Of a stretch of 64,000 bases of DNA, positions 8,411 through 17,800 are shown one piece after another (the stretch's first letter is position 1; every line of letters begins with the position of its first letter). The position numbers were made by a program, and so were the translations under genes. The notes beneath the pieces were generated by a model. That model had not been told where the DNA came from. It saw nothing but the letters and a program-made list of their open reading frames with translations, and did no database searches. The stretch spans positions 186,001-250,000 of the forward strand of contig JACKEL010000001.1 of the NCBI GenBank assembly GCA_020632975.1. Reading direction: 5' to 3'. This DNA is from Myxococcales bacterium. GTDB lineage: Bacteria > Myxococcota_C > UBA6777.

Positions 8411-8701
8411 ATGACAACACTGGGACTTATCGCGAGCGTTTCGATCTTTACAGCAGGACTCACCATCGGCCTCGGTTCCATCGGCCCCGCACTTGGGGAA
8501 GGCCGTGCTTTGGCCCAAGCCCTTCAGTCCATCGCCCAGCAGCCTGACGAAGCCAACACCATCACACGCACGCTCTTTGTGGGCCTTGCAATGGTCGAAT
8601 CCACCGCAATCTACTGCTTTGTGGTCTCGATGATCTTGTTGTTTGCCAATCCCTTTTGGAACTATGTCCTGACCCAAGCCGCCAAAACGGTTGGAAAGTA
8701 A
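8411..8701 (+). CDS. atpE: N-type ATPase Fo c subunit, Na+-type ligand set
   Basis: 96 residues in two hydrophobic helices; the ATG follows AGGAG. Helix 1 contains GSIGPALGEGRA with a carboxylate at E30, and helix 2 contains MVESTAIY with E63, S64, T65 and Y68. The spacing E-S-T-x-x-Y is the Na+-coordinating pattern known from Ilyobacter-type rings, and a Glu in helix 1 replaces the usual Gln, as in other N-ATPases and Fusobacterium. Na+ or H+ coupling cannot be settled from this alone, because some two-carboxylate N-ATPase rings have been reported to carry protons. Confidence 0.95.
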   Translation: MTTLGLIASVSIFTAGLTIGLGSIGPALGEGRALAQALQSIAQQPDEANTITRTLFVGLAMVESTAIYCFVVSMILLFANPFWNYVLTQAAKTVGK

Positions 8702-8745
8702 GCAGAACATCCGAAACAACCGCACATTGCGCAAAGGAGCCGTTC

Positions 8746-9525
8746 GTGAATATCGACTGGTTTACTGTTGGGGCGCAGATCGTCAACTTCTTGATCCTCA
8801 TCGCCTTACTCAAACGCTTTCTCTATCAGCCTCTTTTGACCGCGATGGACAAACGAGAACAAACCATCGCTGCGCGGTGGGAAGAAGCCGAACATACCAA
8901 AAACGAAGCGCAGAGTTTGCTTGAGGAAAATGAGCGGCAGCGCAAAGAGTTACGCGATACCAAAGAAAGCTCGCTCACCAAGATCCGCGAAGAAGCCGAG
9001 ACCCAAAAACAGCACCTCCTCCAAGAGGTCCGTACAGACATCCAACAACGCAAAGAACAGTGGCGTAAGTCCCTTGAACGAGAACAAGAAGACTTTCTCC
9101 GCGACCTACAACGCCGCGTTGGACAAGAAACACTTGCGATCGCACGACGCGCTCTCCAAGATCTCGCAGACACCGAGCTTGAGCAGGCTGTGGCACGTAC
9201 CTTTCTGCAAAAACTTCAGTCCCTCACCGCCGAAGAAAAGAAGACTCTTTCTGAAGCCATCCAAGACTCTGACTTACACATCACGCTTCAAAGCAGCTTC
9301 CCGCTTGCTGAAGAACAAAAGCAGCAGATCGCAGAAGAACTCCACCAACTCGCCCAAGCCCAAGTGCAAGTCGAAACCCAAGAAGATCCCGATCTGTTGT
9401 GCGGTATCTTGCTCAAAGCCGAGCAATACCAGTTGTCTTGGCATCTTCGACAATATCTCGAAACCCTCTCCCAACGCTTTCTCGAAACCCTTTCGGATAG
9501 CAATCGTGAGGCCCAAGCGTCATGA
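8746..9525 (+). CDS. atpF: N-type ATPase b subunit with delta-like C-terminus
   Basis: 259 residues from a GTG at 8746 with AAAGGAG six bases upstream. Residues 5-25 are the membrane anchor (VGAQIVNFLILIALL), 30-150 a highly charged right-handed coiled coil typical of b, about 100 residues longer in total than a standard b. The extra C-terminal part includes LTAEEKKTLSEAI and VQVETQEDPDLLCGILLKA followed by LRQYLETLSQRF, closely resembling the C-terminal domain of delta/OSCP (v-x-v-DP-x-L-x-GG-I-x-L). No separate atpH is present, so this protein probably does both stator jobs. Ends with ATGA overlap on atpA. Confidence 0.9.
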   Translation: MNIDWFTVGAQIVNFLILIALLKRFLYQPLLTAMDKREQTIAARWEEAEHTKNEAQSLLEENERQRKELRDTKESSLTKIREEAETQKQHLLQEVRTDIQQRKEQWRKSLEREQEDFLRDLQRRVGQETLAIARRALQDLADTELEQAVARTFLQKLQSLTAEEKKTLSEAIQDSDLHITLQSSFPLAEEQKQQIAEELHQLAQAQVQVETQEDPDLLCGILLKAEQYQLSWHLRQYLETLSQRFLETLSDSNREAQAS

Positions 9526-11120
9526 CAGAACCCCTCACTCCTCCAGCAACCAACGAAACAGCCCAAGAGACGGACTTTTTGCGCCAACGCGTCTTGGACC
9601 CAGCACTCGCGATCTTACAAAGTTCACGTGAGGGCGTCGCACTGCGTCCGCAGCTCCGCGAAGTCGGGCGCATCAGAGAAGTACAACGCGGCGTTGTGCG
9701 GATCACAGGACTCCCAGGCGCACGCATGGGAGAAGAGATCCACTTTGCGGATGGTTCACGGGGGATGGTGCTTCGTCTCACGCCTGAAGATATCGGGGTC
9801 GCGCTGATCGAAGAAACGGGCCAACTCCACGCAGGATTAGAAGCCTATCGAAGTGGCGAACTCGTCGATGTTCCCGTAGGAGACGGCATATTGGGTCGCG
9901 TGGTCGATGCAACAGGCGTTCCTCTCGATGAGATGGGGCCTATCCGCGCAAGCCAACGCTATCCTCTCGAACGCCTCGCGCCTCCGATTATGCACCGCGC
10001 CCCCGTGCATCAGCCCCTACAAACGGGCATCAAAGTCATTGATGCGATGTTTCCCATCGGCCGAGGCCAACGAGAGCTGATCCTAGGAGACCGTCAGACG
10101 GGTAAAACCGCCATCGCGATCGACACCATCCTCAACCAACGCGACCAAGACGTCATCTGCATCTATTGCGCGATCGGACAACGCAGCACTGCCGTGGCAC
10201 GCGTCATCGAAACCCTCCGTCAATCGGGAGCGATGGGGTATAGCGTCGTGGTGGTAGCAAGCGGTGATGCCCCCGCAGGACTCCAATACATCACCCCTTA
10301 TGCCGCCACGAGCATGGCCGAATACTTTATGGAACATGGCCGCGATGTCCTGATTATCTATGATGATCTCACCCGACACGCTCGATCTTACCGCGAACTC
10401 TCTCTGCTTTTGCGCCGCCCTCCCGCGCGCGAAGCCTTCCCTGGCGACATCTTCTACATCCACTCGCGACTGCTCGAACGTTCGACCCACTTGCGCAAAG
10501 AGTACGGTGGAGGTTCGCTCACAGCCCTTCCCATCGTCGAAACCGAAGCACAAAACCTCTCCGCTTACATCCCAACCAACCTCATCTCTATCGCGGACGG
10601 CCAGATCTATCTCTCGCCCGACCTCTTTCAAAAAGGGATGTTGCCCGCCGTCGAGATCGGACGCTCAGTGTCTCGGGTGGGTGGAAAGACCCAACTACCC
10701 GCATATCGTGCTGTCGTGGGGATGTTGCGCTTGACCTATACCCAGTTTGAAGAACTCGAATCCTTCTCGCGTTTTGGTGCGCGCCTCGATGAAACCAATC
10801 GACAAGTCCTTACACGTGGTCGCAGGATCCGCGAAGTCCTCAAGCAAAAACAATACGAAACACTCGCAGCAGCCGACCAGATCGCGATCTTGCTTGCGCT
10901 GACCCAAGGACTGTTCGATACCCTTTCGCTCCCTCGCTTAGAAGAAGCCCAACGCGAAGTCAGAACCCATACAAGAAAACAACTTCCCCTTCTCGTCGAA
11001 AAGATCGAGCGTGGCGAAAAGCTCACACAAGATGAGATCGAGCGATTTGTTGAGGTCCTTCAAAAGGTCCTACAGCTCGAACAACAAGAGGATGGCGATG
11101 TCCACGCTCGAAGAGATTAA
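9522..11120 (+). CDS. atpA: N-type ATPase F1 alpha subunit
   Basis: 532 residues, non-catalytic nucleotide-binding alpha subunit. Walker A GDRQTGKT is at 189-196, preceded by TGIKVIDAMFPIGRGQREL; the arginine-finger segment SVSRVGGKTQLPAYR is present. It starts inside atpF by ATGA and ends 23 bases inside atpG. Length matches family norms, with about 20 extra residues at the N-terminus. Confidence 0.96.
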   Translation: MTEPLTPPATNETAQETDFLRQRVLDPALAILQSSREGVALRPQLREVGRIREVQRGVVRITGLPGARMGEEIHFADGSRGMVLRLTPEDIGVALIEETGQLHAGLEAYRSGELVDVPVGDGILGRVVDATGVPLDEMGPIRASQRYPLERLAPPIMHRAPVHQPLQTGIKVIDAMFPIGRGQRELILGDRQTGKTAIAIDTILNQRDQDVICIYCAIGQRSTAVARVIETLRQSGAMGYSVVVVASGDAPAGLQYITPYAATSMAEYFMEHGRDVLIIYDDLTRHARSYRELSLLLRRPPAREAFPGDIFYIHSRLLERSTHLRKEYGGGSLTALPIVETEAQNLSAYIPTNLISIADGQIYLSPDLFQKGMLPAVEIGRSVSRVGGKTQLPAYRAVVGMLRLTYTQFEELESFSRFGARLDETNRQVLTRGRRIREVLKQKQYETLAAADQIAILLALTQGLFDTLSLPRLEEAQREVRTHTRKQLPLLVEKIERGEKLTQDEIERFVEVLQKVLQLEQQEDGDVHARRD

Positions 11121-12069
11121 AAAGAAGCTCAACAACACCCAAGCCCTTCATACCATCGTCAAGACCATGAAGTCGCTTGCGGCTGTGAGCATCCGTCAAT
11201 ACGAACGCGCGGTCTCCTCGCTCCAAGACTACCACCGCACCTTGGAATTGAGCTTTCGCATCGTCTTGCGGCAACATGGGATCGAAGCACTCACCCACCG
11301 CGACAAGCCCATCCACCTCATCGCTGTGGTCTTTGGCTCTGATCAAGGACTTTGTGGAACACTCAATGAAGTGATCGCCAACCACGTCGAAAGCACCGTG
11401 CTCACGCAAGATGCGTCTCCCTTGCAACGACTTGCAGCCCAACAACCCAAACAGGATCTAAGCCAAGATCCCGATGGCGTCGAAGCCATCGAAAAGATCG
11501 TCAACTACGGTCCTTATCAAAGCCGCACCCTCTTTGGCGTAGGAGAACGCGCTGCGGTACAACTCGAAGACCGCGGGTGGAACCTGCAACAAGTCTTTCC
11601 AGTTCCTGTTTCCATCGCGGGCGTCACGCCTGTCATGCAAGAATTGCTTTTTGCCCTCGAAGAAAAACGCCAGTCCCTTGAGCCCGTCCAGATCTTGCTT
11701 TTTCACAATCGCCCCGTTGATACCGCGAGTTTTACACCCGTCTGCACCCCTCTTTGGCCTGTTGATCAAGCATGGTTGGGAACCCTCGAAAAGAAGCCTT
11801 GGCCCACTCGCCAGCTTCCGGGCTTCGATCTCCCATGGCGCACGCTCTTTGCGAGCTTGCTCCAACAGCATCTGTTTGTTTCGTTGTATCGATCTTGCGT
11901 AGAGTCCCTTGCGAGCGAGTTTGCAAGCCGCCTTGCTTCCATGCAGTCCGCAGAAAAAAACATCGAGCGATTACTCGACGACCTTGGGCTATCGTTTCAA
12001 CAACAACGCCAAGACGCCATCACCTCAGAACTCCTCGATATCGTCGCAGGTGCGGAAGCACTGCGCTAA
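11098..12069 (+). CDS. atpG: N-type ATPase F1 gamma subunit
   Basis: 323 residues from the ATG at 11098 (AAGAGG six bases upstream); an ATG two codons earlier is possible. The N-terminal helix MSTLEEIKKKLNNTQALHTIVKTMKSLAA and VVFGSDQGLCGTLNE are gamma signatures, and the C-terminal helix SRLASMQSAEKNIERLLDDL forms the rotor shaft. Last gene of the operon; it ends only 22 bases before the convergent hydrolase gene and no terminator hairpin is visible there. Confidence 0.92.
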   Translation: MSTLEEIKKKLNNTQALHTIVKTMKSLAAVSIRQYERAVSSLQDYHRTLELSFRIVLRQHGIEALTHRDKPIHLIAVVFGSDQGLCGTLNEVIANHVESTVLTQDASPLQRLAAQQPKQDLSQDPDGVEAIEKIVNYGPYQSRTLFGVGERAAVQLEDRGWNLQQVFPVPVSIAGVTPVMQELLFALEEKRQSLEPVQILLFHNRPVDTASFTPVCTPLWPVDQAWLGTLEKKPWPTRQLPGFDLPWRTLFASLLQQHLFVSLYRSCVESLASEFASRLASMQSAEKNIERLLDDLGLSFQQQRQDAITSELLDIVAGAEALR

Positions 12070-12091
12070 TCACCCCCAAAGAGAAGACACA

Positions 12092-13051
12092 TTAAGCGTT
12101 TGCTTGCTGCTCCTTAAATCGACGCTTTTTCACAGCAAAAGCAAGCCCTTGTGCGTTGAGCATGATGTCGATTTCACAAAGCTTTCTGCGTTCATCTTCT
12201 AACGAAAACCCCAAAGATGTCATCCTTTGCGCAAACTCCCCTCGGACTTTTTCTACAAAAAAGGCATCCAAAGCATCTTCAGCGAGCCCAGCACTGTAGG
12301 CTTCTTCGAGCCATGCTTGGTAGAGCGAAAGTTGTTCGCGCAAAGACGCGGCAGTTTCGGCAAGTTCGCGGACTTCTCCATAGTGGGTAGGGAACACCCT
12401 TTTTGCGCCCACAGCCAAGATCTTGTCGATGCTTTGCAAAGCGGCATCCGCGTCAAAGTCCGTTGGAGGGCTCGAAGGGAACACAAATCGACCATACTCT
12501 TGGAGGGCTGGATACGTGATGCCAAAGTTATCGCCCGCAAAGACGGCGTCGAGCGCATCATCATGGATGCAAAAGTGGTGGTTGGCGTGGCCACGGGTAT
12601 AAAAAAACCGCAGACGCCGCGCTCCAAAAACCAAGACCTCGCCATCCTCCATGATCCGCACACGCTCCGCAGGGACGGGAAGAAGCGTGCCATACAGTGC
12701 GGCAAATTGTTCTTCTCCGTAGATCTGCGTGGCGCTCGCGATCAATTTATCAGGCTGGATCATGTGTGGCGCACCGCGAGGATGCACAAGCAGCGTTGCA
12801 TGAGGACAAGCCTGCATCAAAGCCCCCGCACCACCAGCATGATCCAAGTGGATATGCGTCAGGATGATGTAGCGCACTTGCTCTGGATTCAGGCCCTCTT
12901 CTTCTAGGCCCTTCAACAAGTGAGGCAAAGCCAAGTTGGTGTTGGTCTCGATAAATGCGGCCTCATCGCCTTCACGCAACAGATACGCCGCAGCGACTCC
13001 CTGATGTCCTGTGTAATCGCAATCAATGACCTTTGGACCCAAACTCGACAT
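12092..13051 (-). CDS. metallo-beta-lactamase-fold hydrolase
   Basis: 319 residues from the ATG at 13051, with AAGGAG six bases upstream. The dinuclear metal site motif THIHLDHAGG is at about 60-70, with further His and Asp ligands in GHANHH, AGDNFG and PTHYGE. This is the glyoxalase II-like branch of the superfamily with an extra C-terminal helical region of about 90 residues. Substrates in this branch include thioesters and phosphodiesters; nothing here fixes the substrate. It lies 62 bases downstream of the YgjV-like gene on the same strand. Confidence 0.9.
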   Translation of the reverse strand: MSSLGPKVIDCDYTGHQGVAAAYLLREGDEAAFIETNTNLALPHLLKGLEEEGLNPEQVRYIILTHIHLDHAGGAGALMQACPHATLLVHPRGAPHMIQPDKLIASATQIYGEEQFAALYGTLLPVPAERVRIMEDGEVLVFGARRLRFFYTRGHANHHFCIHDDALDAVFAGDNFGITYPALQEYGRFVFPSSPPTDFDADAALQSIDKILAVGAKRVFPTHYGEVRELAETAASLREQLSLYQAWLEEAYSAGLAEDALDAFFVEKVRGEFAQRMTSLGFSLEDERRKLCEIDIMLNAQGLAFAVKKRRFKEQQANA

Positions 13052-13113
13052 GCTTTTCTCCTTCGTGCTGTGTCGCAAGATACCCGAACCATGCGCACCA
13101 TGAAACAACTCTC

Positions 13114-13755
13114 TTAGGACGCAAGACCTTCCTTCAGTTTTCGTTCAAAACGAAGCTCGCCATCCACTTCCGCAACCCGTGTAAAGCCCATCTTTTGCAG
13201 ATAGCGGGCGTGTGCATCGCTTCGTGCTTCTGCAAGGAGTCTATAAACCCCCATCTCTCGGAAGATAGCAACACTTTCCTCGAAGAGAAAGTGCCCAGCT
13301 TTGTAGTCACGGTAGGCCGGCGGAACATAATCCAAAAGGATATGAAAGTCTTTTTCATCTTCTACACGACCAAGCAAAACCCCTGCGATTTGTAGATCGC
13401 GCAACACGTAATAGCCCGTCAGTCCGTCCACTTCTGTAGAACGAAAGACTGGAAAATACTGACGAATATCTTCTTCATAATGCTGCAAAAAATATTGTAA
13501 ATAAGGGCTATGTGTGGACATCGGCAACAAGCAAAACTTGGCTTTGTTGCGGAAAAGTCGCGTCAAGAAGATCACATTCAAGGTCATCGTCAAAGAGTTT
13601 AATAAAACAACAGGATACGCCCCAATCAACAAACCATAGGTCGCAAAAAGGCAAGCACCACACAAATTGATCAAACGCAGACGCACGATGGAAGTCATCG
13701 TTAAAGACAACGCAATCACCGCACTCGCAAGATAACCTAACCAGACCACAGACAT
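13114..13755 (-). CDS. YgjV-like membrane protein fused to GNAT-like domain
   Basis: 213 residues. Residues 1-70 form three membrane helices with the look of the YgjV/PnuC-related inner-membrane family (WLGYLASAVIALSLTMTS, INLCGACLFATYGLLIG). From about 85 the protein is soluble and ends with YRDYKAGHFLFE and LAEARSDAHARYLQKMGFTRV, a typical acetyl-CoA-fold (GNAT) ending in which the repeated helix carries the GF-x-x-V close. A membrane-tethered acetyltransferase is the plain reading. TTAGGTGA precedes the ATG. Substrate unknown. Confidence 0.78.
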   Translation of the reverse strand: MSVVWLGYLASAVIALSLTMTSIVRLRLINLCGACLFATYGLLIGAYPVVLLNSLTMTLNVIFLTRLFRNKAKFCLLPMSTHSPYLQYFLQHYEEDIRQYFPVFRSTEVDGLTGYYVLRDLQIAGVLLGRVEDEKDFHILLDYVPPAYRDYKAGHFLFEESVAIFREMGVYRLLAEARSDAHARYLQKMGFTRVAEVDGELRFERKLKEGLAS

Positions 13756-14014
13756 CGAAGATCACCTAATTTCTCGCCCACCAAGGGCTTGGCTCATAAA
13801 CAATCCCCCAAAGCGCAGAAGAGATAACACCAAAACACACAAAGGCAAGCCTTTTCAGCCCCACCACCACAGGACCCACCTGCCAAAGCGCCGCCCTCAC
13901 TTTGCCAAAGCCTCGCCTGTAGAAAAAGATGCACCCCCCCCCAAATTACCGAAAAAAAGAAGAGATGACATCGACAAAAAAAGACGACAACGCAAAAGGA
14001 AGGGAGTGAGCGAC

Positions 14015-14830
14015 TTATGTGCGTGTCAGCATCACTTCGTCGATGGCATCGAGCGCATCAGCAGCCCCCATCGTGATGGCGATCGGCTCATCGTAATGTT
14101 CGTGCGTGCTCGGATCGGGATTGATGCTGATGACTTGTGGTTTATGTTGCATCTCTTCGGGCCAAGAAAACCATAGCGTGGTGCCGATCACCACGTAGGC
14201 ATCGACATCTCCGCGTCCAAGGAAGTTTTGATAAAACTGCCATGCGGGCTCTCGCTCGATAAAGTCAGGGTCATGCTCCATCTGCATCCGAGGTCGTGCC
14301 AAGTCCCCGCAGAAAGGGCAACGTGGAAAGTTATGTGCTTCCATTGTCTCAAGATCCAAGTCGCAAAGCTCGACCCGTTTTTCAGGCCACCAATGACCCG
14401 TGCAACGCGAAAGGCACTGGAGTTCCCAGATGTTTCCATAGCGCTCCCACATCAAACTGTCAGGAACGCCCGCACGACGGTGCAAATCATCAACATTGGT
14501 CGTCAGCAAAAAAGCATCCGGGATCACATCCAAAAGCCAACGTGTGATCACAGGATATCCCTTGTGCAAGGGCGCTTTTCCCATCTGGCGTCTCATATAT
14601 TCCGCAAAAGCCCAAGCATACTGCGGTCTCTCTCGATAACCGGGAGGATTCGAAAAGTCTGCGGGGCGTAATCCCAGACGCGTAAAAGGCTGAAAGTCCC
14701 GCCAACGGCCTTCTTTGTCGCGATAGGTTGGGATGCCCGAGTCCGCGGACATCCCAGCCCCCGTACTCACGAGCACCCGCTTGGCTCCCAACAAAGCATC
14801 TGCGGCCTGTTCAATCGATGTGTCGCTCAC
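14015..14830 (-). CDS. Sir2-family NAD-dependent deacylase
   Basis: 271 residues, GTG start at 14830 with GAGGGGG upstream. NAD-binding motif STGAGMSADSGIPTYR at 22-37, catalytic His H117 in TTNVDDLHRRAG, and zinc cysteines C139/C143 and C171/C174 (CPFC). Sirtuins remove acyl groups from lysine using NAD+. The catalytic motif reads TNVDDLH where bacterial CobB has TQNIDDLH, so this is a slightly divergent sirtuin of class III or unclassified type. The TPR kinase gene ends 27 bases beyond its start on the same strand, so the sirtuin is probably co-transcribed downstream of the kinase. Confidence 0.92.
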   Translation of the reverse strand: MSDTSIEQAADALLGAKRVLVSTGAGMSADSGIPTYRDKEGRWRDFQPFTRLGLRPADFSNPPGYRERPQYAWAFAEYMRRQMGKAPLHKGYPVITRWLLDVIPDAFLLTTNVDDLHRRAGVPDSLMWERYGNIWELQCLSRCTGHWWPEKRVELCDLDLETMEAHNFPRCPFCGDLARPRMQMEHDPDFIEREPAWQFYQNFLGRGDVDAYVVIGTTLWFSWPEEMQHKPQVISINPDPSTHEHYDEPIAITMGAADALDAIDEVMLTRT

Positions 14831-14857
14831 CCGAACCCCCTCGCTTTGGTGGATGTT

Positions 14858-17800
14858 TTATGGAGTGCTCTTCATCTTTTCAAGGAGACGCCGAGCTTGT
14901 GCTAACAAGCGATCACGCATGGGACTTTTGGGAAAATGCAACAACTTTTCAACACGCATCTCCAAGGTCTTCAGCAATTGTTTTCGCTGCGCTTCCTGCT
15001 TTCGTTGCGCTTCCTGCTTTTGCTGCGCTTCCTGCTTTTGCTGGGCCTCCTGCTTTCGCGGCCTTTCCTCCTGGAGCCTCACTTCGTTTGCCACGGTGCC
15101 TCTAAAAGAGAGCGACTTCCCCTTGCGAAGAGAACCATTGTGGCGAGAAAACCGCCGCTCCGCCAAAAGCTTGATATCTGGCTTGCGTGGCTGAGCTTTC
15201 TTTTCTGTAGGGCCCTTTGCCTTGGGCTTTGCTCTTCCTCCCCAGTCTGCTGCTGCCCCAGGCTGGTTACTTTGTTGAGGGACGTTTTCTTGCTCAGGCA
15301 TCGGTGGCTTTTGGATAGCCTTTTGATCGTCGACAGGGGCATCTTGTTTGGCAAGCCCAAGTTCACGAGGAAGAGGTGGAGGCGAAGCACTTTCTTGTTT
15401 ACGAGGCTCTACAACTTCCGTAGGGACGGGTGTTTGCATCGCAACCATCGAAACTTCAAGCAGCGCAGCATGAGCATCAAAGAAGTCAGACTTTTTCTGA
15501 ATCGAAGAAGACAGCAGCTTCTCTGCCAAGCGCAGCTTTTGAAGGCGTAGCTCTGGCTGATCTTGTAGCTTCTTGGCGGCCAAAAGCATCGTTCGACCTG
15601 CCACATACAACGCCCAAGGTGCGCGAGACTGCGTATCAGAGATCTGTTTCATCAGTTCGGCGATTTGTTGGCTTTGAAAGACGGCATCTTGGGAGCCTGT
15701 CTTTTTCGACCACTCCACCAAACCCATCCACATATACCCGATCGCCAACTGTCCAAGACCATCAGGAAGCACCTGATGAACAGGTTTGAGTTGCTTGAGA
15801 CCCAACTGAAACCACTTCACAGGTGAGCGTCCTTGTTGGCTTTCCTGTTGTCCCCGCAGATAGGAGAAAAGTCCTTCAAAAGCTTGTATGTACTTTTGCG
15901 GAAAGCGACCCAGCGGACTCTTTGGATCTTTGAGCCTTTGCAGCAGTTTGTCTCCGCGTTGTAGGAACAGACGAGGCTCTGCGCGGTAGCGGATCTGGTG
16001 ATAAGCACACAACCATGTCCCATAAAGATACGGAAGTGCCGTTCCCATCGGCTCTAGGTGAAAAGCTCGCTCGTACAAATCCAACGATTGACGACAGTTT
16101 TGTCCAGGCGCTTCCCCCTGCCACATCGACTGTTCAGCCAAAGTAGAATGAACCATCGCACTTTCCAAAAGCAAAGCGCTATCTTGTGGATAAAGCGCCA
16201 AAGCCTTTTCGCTGTGTTGAATCGAGGTCTTGAGATAAGACGCGCTCTCTTTTTGGTGAAGCTCAAAGGCACGACGCCCACGAAACCCTTGCAAAAGCGT
16301 CAACAAAAGATGGGCACGCTGGGTATCAGGTCGCACGACCAAGGCTTTCTCGCAAGAAGCGATACCTTTCTCGACCACACCGCCCGAATACATCTGAAGA
16401 CTTTCCGCCACCCGCGCATACACAGCATAAGCAAAGCAAAGTGACTCGTACAAAGCCGCATCACTGGGAGCGATCTTCAAAGCCCGACGAAGCTGGCCAA
16501 CAGCCTTGTCGTAGTGGACTTTTGCTTGATCCAGGTGTTCTTTGCGACGACTTTTGTCGGCCTTTTGGTAAAGACGAAGATGCAGCGCCACACGGCTCCA
16601 ATGGATGTGCGCTTGCAAACGCAAAAGCTCATACATCCAAGGATGCTCCGCAAAGTTCTTTTGCAACACCTCCAAAGCACGTGCCCAAGCACCATCAGCA
16701 ACAAGTCGCATCGCCTGTAACACCGCAACATCCGCAGGATCGCGGCCTGCCTGAGAAAGCTTTCCTCCACCTTGAAAACTGCTCAACTGTCGACGCAAAC
16801 GCTCGGCCTTTGGCTTTTTGAGCATGTGGCGCTGACCCGCATGAATCCAATAATCTTCCCATCCCATATAGGCCAACATCGGCCCCGCTGCTCGTTCACC
16901 CAACGACCAAGCCCGTCGCAGATGCTCCTTGGCTTCGCCCCGCTGTCCCAAGCGCAGATAAACCATCCCTACGCTGTATTGGGCAAAACCACGCAAGATC
17001 TCATCGACTTTTTCTGCATCACGACGCAAGCTATCGAGGATCGACTTGGCTTTGCCTCGTTCAGGACTCGTGTCATGCAATGGAAGCATCGAAGATAGCC
17101 GCATCAACGACGTCACTTTTTGAGAGCGCTCTTGCAACGACAACGTCCAAAAACGCACTTTGTGTGCCTGTGCCAAGGCCGCTTGTTGCTGCTTTTGCTT
17201 CTCCAAAAGCGCACGCTCACGCTCTTGATGGCGTTTCCATGCTTGAAACCCCAAGCCTCCCAACGCCACGCTCAACAACAACACCGTCCCCATGATCCAG
17301 CGATGTTGGTACAAACGCTTGCGAAAACGATATGCCCATCCCGTCCTCGCTTCGACGGGCTCTCCCTCCAAAAAGCGTGTAAGATCCGCCACCAACGCTG
17401 CTGCTGACAAGTAACGCTGCGCGGGGACTTTGGCCAAGCATTTGCGCACGATGGCATCCAGATCGCGAGGAACACCAAAACGACGAAGAGATGGCGGTTT
17501 TTCTCGCAAGATCTGTGTAAACAACTCCACGCCTTGGTATTGAAAAGGAGGCGTCCCCGCAAGGCACTCATAAAAAGTCACACCGAGCCCGTAAACGTCG
17601 GTAGGACGGTCAAGATGTGTAGGGTCTCCTAAGATTTGTTCAGGCGACATATAAAGCGGAGTCCCAACAAGGGACTTTCCGCTGCTTACGTGGTTTTGCG
17701 TGAGCTCGTGTGCGATCCCAAAGTCCAAGATATAAGGATGCCAAGCCCCTTCTTCATCTCGTTGGACCAAGATATTGGAAGGTTTGATATCGCGGTGGAG

